In this document: piece after piece, positions 16,115-23,240 of the stretch | How positions within the stretch are numbered: position 1 is the stretch's first letter | Layout: each line of letters starts with the position of its first letter | Source: an uncultured cyanobacterium | GTDB taxonomy: Bacteria; Cyanobacteriota; Cyanobacteriia; Cyanobacteriales; Chroococcidiopsidaceae | Assembly (NCBI GenBank): GCA_946221495.1 | Contig: CAMIFA010000051.1 | Coordinates: 1-27,704 of the forward strand | Direction: 5' to 3' | DNA length: 27,704 nt | Made by a program: the position numbers and the translations under genes | Notes under the pieces: generated by a model | Seen by the model: only the letters and a program-made list of their open reading frames with translations | What the model was told of the DNA's origin: nothing | The model's database searches: none

Positions 16115-17293
16115 ATGGAACTAGCTACAACTTTAACCAGCCAGACTGTCCAAAATGCTGTCCGCGAGGTTGGCATTAACCCAAATTATTGGTATGCAGT
16201 TGGGTGGGCAAATCAACTCAAGTCTGGTGATATTATGCCTGTAGTCATTTGGCAACAGGCGATCGCTGTTTACCGCGACAACAATCATCAAATTCATGCC
16301 TTAGAAGACATTTGCCCGCATAAAGGCGTAGCACTGCACAAAGGCAAAGTCCAAGGTGACAACCTTGCTTGTGGTTATCATGGCTGGGAATTTAACTCGA
16401 GTGGTAGCTGTGTTAATATTCCTTACCTAGCTGAAAAACAAAAGCTTCCCCGTGCTTGTGTCCGCAGTTATCCAGTCCAAGAGAAATATAATTTAATTTG
16501 GATTTTTCCTGGTGATCCTACCTTAGCTGATACTTGCCAGCCACCTCATATCTCTGAATTTGAGTCCTCCGACTGGTTAATGGTTCCGGTTACTGCTCAC
16601 TTTCAAGCGCATTTCTCAATTTGCAATGAAAACACAATGGATGTTTTTCATGGTTTTTTGCATCAAAATTTGCAAGGCTGGTTTGATCCGGTGCTAATTT
16701 CTTTAAAAGAAACGCCAGCTTCTGTGTGTGCTGAGTACAATGTTTCCTATAAAGGTCGTATGGCTAAGTTTTTAGGCTTGAGCGATCGCGCTGATCAAAT
16801 AACTACACTGCCAATTTCGGTTAATTATCGCTATCCTCACTATTACTCGTCGCTTCAGGGAGTTTCTTCTCTGTACTTGATGCGTTTACCAGTAGGATTA
16901 AATGAAAGTCGCTCTTTTGCTCTTTTCTTTTTCAAAGTCCGCCTACCCAAATTGATCCTGCAATTCCTGAAACCATTGCTAGAACCTGTTATTCAGCGCT
17001 TCGTATTGAATAAATTTCTGGCACAAGATATTGAAATGATCGAGAGTGAGCAACGAAATTACTCCGCTAATCCCCAAAGGCGGTATGTTGAAATTAATCC
17101 GGCAATTATTGCAATTCAGCGCCTAATTGTCCGGCAATATGAACAATTTGTGCAAAAATCTAGTCAATCGCTTTGTAATGGGAACCAGGATTTTGCCAAG
17201 CCGCTCTCTTTGTCTCAGGCGATACCCCAAGAACACTTGTATGAGGCGATTACTTCTCATCAAGAGTCAACAACAGAAAGTTCTACTGGATAA
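16115..17293 (+). CDS. Rieske non-heme iron oxygenase, alpha subunit type
   Basis: 392 residues from ATG 16115 (a GTG directly before it at 16112 is also possible). The Rieske [2Fe-2S] centre is CPHKG...CGYHGWEF, with ligands Cys, His, Cys, His at about 67, 69, 86 and 89. The mononuclear iron site is ENTMDVFHGFLH (His ~179 and ~183), and a later Asp in QDIEMIESEQ is the likely third ligand. This is a full-length oxygenase component; it needs an external ferredoxin/reductase, which is not encoded here. Relatives include PaO/Tic55/VanA-type monooxygenases. It precedes the alpha-oxoamine synthase gene on the same strand by about 200 nt, so it may hydroxylate or desaturate a lipid intermediate. 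Confidence 0.88.
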   Translation: MELATTLTSQTVQNAVREVGINPNYWYAVGWANQLKSGDIMPVVIWQQAIAVYRDNNHQIHALEDICPHKGVALHKGKVQGDNLACGYHGWEFNSSGSCVNIPYLAEKQKLPRACVRSYPVQEKYNLIWIFPGDPTLADTCQPPHISEFESSDWLMVPVTAHFQAHFSICNENTMDVFHGFLHQNLQGWFDPVLISLKETPASVCAEYNVSYKGRMAKFLGLSDRADQITTLPISVNYRYPHYYSSLQGVSSLYLMRLPVGLNESRSFALFFFKVRLPKLILQFLKPLLEPVIQRFVLNKFLAQDIEMIESEQRNYSANPQRRYVEINPAIIAIQRLIVRQYEQFVQKSSQSLCNGNQDFAKPLSLSQAIPQEHLYEAITSHQESTTESSTG

Positions 17294-17433
17294 AGGTAAT
17301 ATTAGCGGCAAATCCTTTAACCCAATGCACAGCCTTACTCAATAACCAGCACAACTACAATGCCTCAATGTATTATTAAACACTATTATGTCTTCTTCTA
17401 TCCAGCATTTTATTAGCTCTGGATAGCAAATAA

Positions 17434-17463
17434 CTGGCTAAGAACAATATACTGTTGAGCCAG
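17434..17463 (+). promoter_or_regulatory. Nested inverted repeat upstream of the oxoamine synthase gene
   Basis: CTGGCT (17434-17439) pairs with AGCCAG (17458-17463), and inside them AACA (17443-17446) pairs with TGTT (17453-17456). It lies about 40 nt before the start codon and could be an operator or a leader hairpin. Confidence 0.35.
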
Positions 17464-17501
17464 AGGCAATAGGCTATCTGGGAAAAGGTGAGAGGAGTTA
17501 G

Positions 17502-18782
17502 ATGCAAATTATTAAAGATTATGTCCAGCGCTGGTACGAAAGCGGATTAGATCCGGATGAGTATATTTGTCATCAAAAGCAGGGAAACTTAGTTGAAATT
17601 GAAGAAGCAGCTACAGGTAAACGTCAGACAGTTCTTAGCTTCTGTACGAATGATGTTTTAGGACTAGTTCAAGACGAAGCTGTTAAACAAGCTGCTATTG
17701 ATGCGATTTTGCAGTATGGAACGTCGAATAGTTCTTGCTCAGTTTTGAGTGGCAGAATTGAACTGCATCAACAGCTAGAAGACGAAATTTCCAACTTTAA
17801 GCATTTAGCACATACGCAGCTATTTGTCAATGCTTGGATGGCAATGCAAGCTTTAATGGATGCCTTTTGTCACTTAGCAATTCCCGTCCCCGGATTTCAA
17901 AACACTCAAGAGACTTTAATTCTCACAGATGTGTTAAATCATGGCTGTATTGTTTCGGCGGTGGTGAATGCCGGAACTCGTTCGGGGAAAGTATTTGGCA
18001 ATAGTCCGCGTGTAAGAGTTAAAGCTTATCGCCATTGTGATGTCGAAGATTTAGCACGGAAGCTGCGTCGGTATGCTAAACCAGGCGATCGCATTTTAGT
18101 TGTTTCTGATGCCGTTTTCTCAATGGATGGCGATATTGCCCCTCTGCCAGATATGATCAATGTCTTGCATAATTACGAAGGCAGCGTCCTAGTAATGGAT
18201 GAAGCTCATGCTAGCGGTGCTATAGGCGCAACAGGCAGAGGCATATACGAACATTTTGGGATTCTGCCAACTTACGCGATTGAGCGCGGTGTTGTGCCAC
18301 TAATTATGACGACTTTCTCTAAGTTTGCCGCCTCCGCCGGCGCAGCGATTAGTAGTCATGTAGCAGAATTAAAACCATTGTTGAATGTTTCCCCGACTTC
18401 AATCGGCACAATTTCTCTACCACCGCCAACAACTGCTGCTGCTTTAGAAAGTATCCGCCAAGTCCGCAGAAATCCTCAACGAGTCCAAAAGCTTCAGGAA
18501 AATACTCGTTACTTGCGATCGCGCTTACTTGAAAATGATTTTGCGGCAATCGGGGAAACTAACGTTATCCCAGTGATTTTACCGCCGGAGATTAACCCCA
18601 AGACTTTTGCCAGACAAATTATGCAAAACTACGGCATTTGGATATCTCCAATTTGGTTCATTGCTAAACCCCGAATGCGAATTACAGTTAACGCCCTCCA
18701 TACTCAGCAAGAGATGGATCATTTAGTTGATGGCATGGTAGCAACTAGAGACTTAATGTACAAACAAACAATTAGTGCTTAA
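17502..18782 (+). CDS. spt: Alpha-oxoamine synthase, probable serine palmitoyltransferase
   Basis: 426-residue PLP enzyme of the AONS/KBL/SPT fold. It would condense L-serine with a long-chain acyl thioester to 3-ketosphinganine, releasing CO2. Visible residues: the PLP-stacking His147 (VLNHG), DEAHASG (233-239) with Asp233 contacting the pyridine nitrogen, the SPT-like GRGIYEHFG (245-253), and Lys274 in TTFSKFAAS as Schiff-base lysine. Family alternatives are KBL, AONS or a CqsA-type enzyme. The SPT call is driven by the two following genes, which match bCerS and CerR. ATG 17502 has GAGAGGAG upstream. No acyl carrier protein gene is seen nearby, unlike some proteobacterial loci. Likely first committed step of a sphingolipid pathway, in the cytoplasm. 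Confidence 0.78.
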   Translation: MQIIKDYVQRWYESGLDPDEYICHQKQGNLVEIEEAATGKRQTVLSFCTNDVLGLVQDEAVKQAAIDAILQYGTSNSSCSVLSGRIELHQQLEDEISNFKHLAHTQLFVNAWMAMQALMDAFCHLAIPVPGFQNTQETLILTDVLNHGCIVSAVVNAGTRSGKVFGNSPRVRVKAYRHCDVEDLARKLRRYAKPGDRILVVSDAVFSMDGDIAPLPDMINVLHNYEGSVLVMDEAHASGAIGATGRGIYEHFGILPTYAIERGVVPLIMTTFSKFAASAGAAISSHVAELKPLLNVSPTSIGTISLPPPTTAAALESIRQVRRNPQRVQKLQENTRYLRSRLLENDFAAIGETNVIPVILPPEINPKTFARQIMQNYGIWISPIWFIAKPRMRITVNALHTQQEMDHLVDGMVATRDLMYKQTISA

Positions 18783-18787
18783 CAAAT

Positions 18788-18835
18788 AGTGATGAATTAT
18801 CATCCCTAGATGCTGCATAATTCATCATTTATAAT
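18788..18835 (+). terminator. Strong hairpin between spt-like and bCerS-like genes
   Basis: TGATGAATTAT (18790-18800) and ATAATTCATCA (18817-18827) are perfect 11-nt complements, extendable by a G-U and an A-U pair, with a 16-nt loop and a T-rich tail. Lying in a 71-nt gap between codirectional genes, it may be a partial terminator or an mRNA-stabilising element. Confidence 0.5.
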
Positions 18836-18853
18836 TTAAAATTCTGCAGTTAT

Positions 18854-19993
18854 ATGGTGCTAGAACTAGCAAAAGTTGAAATTCGCGCTGTAACAACGCC
18901 TGCAGACAGCGAGATGTTTCTGGATGTTCCAGAGTTGGTATACGCCAAAGATCCTAACTGGGTTGCACCGATTCGTAGCAGCACTGCCAAGCAGTTCACT
19001 CCTAATAATCCCTTTTTGCAGTACGGCAAGCTACAACAATTTATAGCTTTGTCTCCTGATAGGGGTACAGTAGGGCGCATTGTCGCCGCAGTTAATCAGC
19101 GCTTAATTGAGCGAGAAAATCAAAATATTGGTTTAATTGGTTTTTTTGAGTGCATTGAAGATTTTACCGTTGCTCAAGCACTACTAGAAGCTGCTTGTGA
19201 CTGGCTACGTCAGCAGGGGATGACGATCGCCAGAGGACCAATTGATCTATCTACCCACAACAATTGTCTATTTTTAGTTGATGGCTTTGATTCCCCGCCA
19301 ATGATGATGATGCCTTATAACCCGCCGTATTACCCTCAATATATGGAACGGGATAATTGGCACAAAGCCAAAGATGCCTATGCCTATAATTTTCCTTTAG
19401 ATGAACCCTTACCAAAGGAATTTGCCAAAGGTTATGCAATTGCTTGTAAATCTGGCGTTAACTTCCGCCCTTTAAACACCAAAGGCGAAGCATTTGAACA
19501 AGATTGTCTTAGTCTTTATAACCTTTTTACTCGTGCCTTTACCAATAACTGGAGTTCAACACCGCGCAGCGAAGCGGAATTTTTAGAAGAAGCTAGAGAA
19601 CTACAAAGCTTAGTAGATCCTGATGTATTTCCAGTCGCGGAATACAACGGCGAAATGATCGGATTTTTTATGGGTTTACCTGATTACAATATCCCACTTA
19701 AATACGTCAACGGCAAACTAAATTGGCTAGGAATTCTCAAGTTTCTGTGGCATCGTCGCCAAATAGATCAAGGGCGAGTTATTGCTATTTGTTCACTACC
19801 AGAATATCGCCGTAAAATGGTTCCTTTAGCCTTAATTTATTTAGGAATGCAAGGCGGAATTCAAAAAGGAAAACCTTATAAACGCGCTGAACTTTCTTGG
19901 GTTTATGAAGATAATTATCCGTCGCGCAAGTTAATCGAAGCATCCGGCGGCAAAATTTATAAGACTTACCGCATCTACGAGAAAGCTCTATGA
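18854..19993 (+). CDS. bcerS: GNAT-superfamily N-acyltransferase (YghO-like), probable bacterial ceramide synthase
   Basis: 379 residues. The GNAT core is visible at ~92-130 (GLIGFFECIEDF, then a helix and GMTIARGPI), followed by the family pattern LSTHNNCLFLVDGFDSPP and NPPYYPQYMERDNW (to ~170). The size and pattern match YghO-type proteins. In Caulobacter the YghO-like GNAT bCerS transfers an acyl group to 3-ketosphinganine. Here it sits between an oxoamine synthase gene and an epimerase-type reductase gene, the same functional trio. Its stop overlaps the next gene by 4 nt (ATGA), indicating translational coupling. No ribosome-binding site is obvious before ATG 18854. Acyl donor and chain length cannot be read from sequence. 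Confidence 0.75.
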   Translation: MVLELAKVEIRAVTTPADSEMFLDVPELVYAKDPNWVAPIRSSTAKQFTPNNPFLQYGKLQQFIALSPDRGTVGRIVAAVNQRLIERENQNIGLIGFFECIEDFTVAQALLEAACDWLRQQGMTIARGPIDLSTHNNCLFLVDGFDSPPMMMMPYNPPYYPQYMERDNWHKAKDAYAYNFPLDEPLPKEFAKGYAIACKSGVNFRPLNTKGEAFEQDCLSLYNLFTRAFTNNWSSTPRSEAEFLEEARELQSLVDPDVFPVAEYNGEMIGFFMGLPDYNIPLKYVNGKLNWLGILKFLWHRRQIDQGRVIAICSLPEYRRKMVPLALIYLGMQGGIQKGKPYKRAELSWVYEDNYPSRKLIEASGGKIYKTYRIYEKAL

Positions 19994-20970
19994 AAGCGCT
20001 AGTTACTGGAGCAAATGGATTTACCGGTTCTCACTTAGTAAAGGCTTTAGAACAACGTGGTAATAGCGTTATTGCTCTGGTACGCAAATCAAGTAATTTA
20101 GCACGTCTATCTAATTGCAATGTGCAGTTAGTTTATGGAGAAATTACTGATCGCGACGCACTACAACAAGCAATGACTGGTGTAGACACAGTTTTTCATA
20201 CAGCCGCTTATGTAGAACTAGGGCTAGTAAATGAGCATATAATGCAGCGAGTGAATGTTGAGGGAACCCGCACTGTACTAGAAGTAGCTCAAAAATCTGG
20301 AGTGTCTAAGGTTGTCTATTGCAGCACAATTGGTATATATGGGGATACTGGGGGCGAAGTTGTAGATGAAACTTTTAAACGCACACAGACTAACTTTTCC
20401 TCTGCCTACGATCGCACAAAGTACGCAGCGCAACAATTAGCAGATCAATTTGCTGCTCAAGGATTGCCTGTTGTTAGCGTTCTCCCTTCAGGGATTTTTG
20501 GTGCTGATGATCCGCATTTTGGTCCAGTTATGCAGCAATATCTTAAAGGATGGCTGAAGTTATGGGTAGGGGGCGATCGCATTACAGGTATTGTTCATGT
20601 AGATGACTTAGTCGCAGCGATGCTTCTAGCAGCAGAAAAAGGTAAAACTGGAGAACATTACATTATTTCTGCTGGTGACTTAACTACAAGGGAAATGTTT
20701 GAGCTTTTATCAAAAGAAACGGGTATTCCAGTCCCTAGTGAAGCTCCCAAACCCTTAGTAATACTTGTGGGAAATATCCTCGACGCGATCGGACGCATAT
20801 TTAAATGGCAACCACCCCTCAGCCGTGAGCGCGTCCATTATGTTTATGATCGCTGTGTGCGGGTAGATGCAACTAAAGCTAGACGAGAACTTGGTTGGCA
20901 ACCGCGATCAGTTTCAGAAACTTTGCGGGAAATAGTTAGAGATATGCAGTCTATTACTACCAAAAAATAG
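19990..20970 (+). CDS. cerR: NAD-dependent epimerase/dehydratase-type reductase, probable ceramide reductase
   Basis: 326-residue extended SDR. Cofactor motif TGANGFTG (residues 6-13, GxxGxxG), substrate-side strand YCSTIG with Ser112, and catalytic YDRTK (Tyr140/Lys144). FHTAAYVELG (69-78) is typical of dihydroflavonol-reductase-like members. In the Caulobacter-type pathway CerR, an epimerase-family enzyme, reduces the 3-keto group of the N-acylated intermediate to ceramide. It overlaps the GNAT gene by 4 nt, so the two are almost certainly cotranslated. Its 3' end overlaps the convergent Uma2 gene by 14 nt. A generic sugar or sterol dehydrogenase would look similar; the specific call depends on neighbours. 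Confidence 0.75.
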   Translation: MKALVTGANGFTGSHLVKALEQRGNSVIALVRKSSNLARLSNCNVQLVYGEITDRDALQQAMTGVDTVFHTAAYVELGLVNEHIMQRVNVEGTRTVLEVAQKSGVSKVVYCSTIGIYGDTGGEVVDETFKRTQTNFSSAYDRTKYAAQQLADQFAAQGLPVVSVLPSGIFGADDPHFGPVMQQYLKGWLKLWVGGDRITGIVHVDDLVAAMLLAAEKGKTGEHYIISAGDLTTREMFELLSKETGIPVPSEAPKPLVILVGNILDAIGRIFKWQPPLSRERVHYVYDRCVRVDATKARRELGWQPRSVSETLREIVRDMQSITTKK

Positions 20971-21532
20971 AAAAATCAACTACAAAACCAGGTAAAACGT
21001 CATCACCATCTACCTGATTCGGGTTTTGGAGAACCTGCTTAGGTTGATCAGCTTTATAAATTTCTACCTGCCGCTCTTGCGGGTTAATCAGCCACCCCAA
21101 ACGTAGACCATTGTTAATATACTCTTGCATCTTTTGTTGCAACGGTTCAAGTGCATCACTTTCAGAGCGTAACTCAATGACAAAATCAGGGCAGATCGGT
21201 GGAAACTTTTTTTGTTGCTCTAGTGGAAGCTGACTCCATCGTTCCCAAGAAACCCAGGCTGCATCAGGAGAGCGATCGGCTCCATTCGGTAGTTTGAAGC
21301 AAGTTGAAGAACTAAAGACTTTGCCCATTTTTGAGCGTCGATTCCAAAATACCAAATCTCCAATCAAATCTGCTTCTCGGCTTCCACCTTCTCCACCTAC
21401 AGGCGACAAAATTAATAACTCCCCTTGTGCTGTCCGCTCAAATTTCAAGTCACGATGGTTTTGACACAGTTGATAGAACTGGTTATCATTCAACTCAACA
21501 AAGGGTTTAAGGTTGAGAACAATTGCAGCCAT
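20957..21532 (-). CDS. Uma2-family restriction endonuclease-like protein (DUF820)
   Basis: 191 residues, the usual length of this family, which is expanded in cyanobacteria. The PD-(D/E)XK-like core is visible: PDAAWVSWERW (around residue 93), PDFVIELRSESD (around 115) with Asp and Glu as candidate metal ligands, and the following QKMQEYINNG helix, then GWLINPQERQVEIY. Biological role of the family is unknown. It converges on, and overlaps by 14 nt, the epimerase-type gene. Probably unrelated to the lipid genes. Confidence 0.88.
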   Translation of the reverse strand: MAAIVLNLKPFVELNDNQFYQLCQNHRDLKFERTAQGELLILSPVGGEGGSREADLIGDLVFWNRRSKMGKVFSSSTCFKLPNGADRSPDAAWVSWERWSQLPLEQQKKFPPICPDFVIELRSESDALEPLQQKMQEYINNGLRLGWLINPQERQVEIYKADQPKQVLQNPNQVDGDDVLPGFVVDFSIFW

Positions 21533-21690
21533 AATAGAAATTCGGCAGGTTAACCTAGCTTGTATTAATTTTAAGCTCCTCTAATCACTTCTGTGATCTG
21601 TAAACTATGCCCCTATTAATAACTAACTTCACAGGTCTAACAGCACTTACCAATAGCAGATCCGCATACCCTTATGTTGAATTAAAAAGC

Positions 21691-22101
21691 TTATGACGTA
21701 AATTCTGCTCTATGTTTCTCTAGAATCGGTCTAAGAAAAGGGGTCACTCTCCACTGCTCATCTTCATATTCACTGTCTAAGGCTGACCAGTAGTAAACTG
21801 AGTTAAGGTGTAAACCAATATTCTGATCGAGAATAGTGAGAACCTTGTACCATCTTGAGTCCTTCTCTAATGGTTCATCAAGGTCTTCAAATGACTGCAA
21901 TATTGTTTCCATAAGTGTAAATTTTTCATCATCAGTCAAGTCTTCTGAGTAGGCAGCTAAGAATTCATCAATTCGCTGTGGATCGCCAACTTCCCACTCC
22001 CAATCTTGCATATATGACCGATTTGGAAGATTAAACCGATACGCTAGGCTATCAATGGCTTCAGCAGTTGGAAAGCGCCATAAGTGTTCTGGTAGTTCCA
22101 T
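21691..22101 (-). CDS. Protein of unknown function, 136 residues
   Basis: I do not recognise the family. The protein is acidic and rich in aromatic residues (WRFPTAEAID, YMQDWEWEVGD, SVYYWSALDSEYEDEQW), with no membrane segment or signal peptide; the composition resembles small cytosolic immunity-like or DUF proteins, but this is only an impression. It starts 35 nt after the ABC ATPase stop on the same strand, so it may be cotranscribed with it. No ribosome-binding site is clear. Confidence 0.7.
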   Translation of the reverse strand: MELPEHLWRFPTAEAIDSLAYRFNLPNRSYMQDWEWEVGDPQRIDEFLAAYSEDLTDDEKFTLMETILQSFEDLDEPLEKDSRWYKVLTILDQNIGLHLNSVYYWSALDSEYEDEQWRVTPFLRPILEKHRAEFTS

Positions 22102-22136
22102 TGTGTGCTACGTAATACTTAACGTTTGATTTGACT

Positions 22137-22868
22137 TTATTCTTGCCTCATAACTCCATCTTCTAGATAAGCGACACGGTCAGCTACATCAATAATTCTC
22201 GGATCGTGTGTCACCATCAAGACGGTACAGCCTTTTTCCTTTGCCAAATAGCGCAGTAACTCAATCACATTATGCCCACTCTGAGAGTCTAGGGCGGCTG
22301 TTGGCTCATCTGCCATAATTAAGCAGGGGTTTCCAGCTAAAGCCCTGGCGATCGCTACTCGTTGTTTTTGTCCTCCAGATAAATTACCTGGTTTCTGATT
22401 GATTTGCTTTTCTAAACCAACTTGTGCTAGCAAAACTTGTGCTTGCTGTCGTGCTTTTCGTCCTTGCACTCCTTTGACATTTAACACTACTTCCACATTC
22501 TCGGCTGCTGTTAGCGCTGGAAACAAGTTGAAACCCTGAAAAATAAAGCCGATATTATGTAGTCGAAACTGTGCTAGTTTGTCCCGCGACATAGATGTGA
22601 TTTCTTTGCCTAATAAATAGACATTTCCCGTAGTTGGCGTTAGTAGTCCAGCTAAGATCGACAATAAAGTAGTTTTTCCGGAACCAGAGGGACCCATTAA
22701 TAATTGGATATCGCCAGTTGGAATTTCCCAGGTAGTTGGTTTAAGAACTTGAGAGCGATCGCCTCCTGACTGAAATGTCATCTCTACGTTTTTGGCGATG
22801 ATCGCTGCTTCAGTATTAATTGCACTTCCAACCTTAGATTCAACCTGGATTTGGCTGTTAGTAGACAC
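22137..22868 (-). CDS. ABC transporter ATPase, LolD/MacB/DevA type
   Basis: 243 residues. Walker A GPSGSGKT (59-66), Q-loop FIFQGFN (109-113), signature LSGGQ (163-167), Walker B CLIMADEP (182-189), D-loop ALDS and switch His221. This is the ATPase class that drives FtsX/MacB-type permeases. The start is GTG 22868, but the conserved domain begins near residue 22, so a later start is possible. No permease adjoins it; the only FtsX-type permease in view is at 5075-6313, same strand, about 16 kb downstream. They may be partners split by an insertion. Confidence 0.88.
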   Translation of the reverse strand: MSTNSQIQVESKVGSAINTEAAIIAKNVEMTFQSGGDRSQVLKPTTWEIPTGDIQLLMGPSGSGKTTLLSILAGLLTPTTGNVYLLGKEITSMSRDKLAQFRLHNIGFIFQGFNLFPALTAAENVEVVLNVKGVQGRKARQQAQVLLAQVGLEKQINQKPGNLSGGQKQRVAIARALAGNPCLIMADEPTAALDSQSGHNVIELLRYLAKEKGCTVLMVTHDPRIIDVADRVAYLEDGVMRQE

Positions 22869-23169
22869 AGAATTAATTTACAAATTACTCAATATCAATT
22901 TTGGCAAGCTAGATAACACAAGACGCTGCCTTTTGGGAAAAGTTCTGATCGCCAACAGTGAATTGGCTGCAATTACCCTAAACAAAAAAATCTTGTGCCA
23001 TTCGTCCTAATTTTGTCAACGTGCTTCTGAAGATCACCCCCAGAAGTTGTGGTGACTGCTTCAAGAATACTTCTAGTGTATAGGACAGAACAGACGGCAA
23101 CTACTCCCTTAAGTTTACGGCTCTTCCCACTCAAGCTTGAGCTGAAGAAAGATACATTGAATTAAGAAA

Positions 23170-23189
23170 ATACATAAAAGTTTATGTAT
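23170..23189 (+). promoter_or_regulatory. 20-nt palindrome upstream of clpC
   Basis: ATACATAAA-AG-TTTATGTAT, perfect 9-nt arms. It ends about 50 nt before the clpC start; either an operator or the first of two leader hairpins. Confidence 0.5.
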
Positions 23190-23208
23190 CGGGTGAAGAA
23201 ATCACCCG
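23190..23208 (+). promoter_or_regulatory. GC-rich hairpin in clpC leader region
   Basis: CGGGTGA (23190-23196) pairs with TCACCCG (23202-23208) across the loop AGAAA. It directly abuts the preceding palindrome and lies about 30 nt before the clpC ATG. It may be a 5'UTR structure affecting translation or stability, or part of the same operator. Confidence 0.5.
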
Positions 23209-23240
23209 CTTCTTATATAGCTCGGTAAAGGAAATCCGCG

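Larger units (their letters stand above)
22869..23240. other. Intergenic region upstream of clpC, no gene seen
   Basis: 372 nt between divergent genes with no convincing coding frame. The clpC-proximal part holds two abutting palindromes (23170-23189 and 23190-23208) and an AAAGGAAA ribosome-binding site near 23227. I see no CIRCE element (TTAGCACTC-N9-GAGTGCTAA). Confidence 0.6.

Noticed and set aside
22869..23240. CIRCE/HrcA operator before clpC
   Set aside because: The palindromes present do not match TTAGCACTC-N9-GAGTGCTAA.
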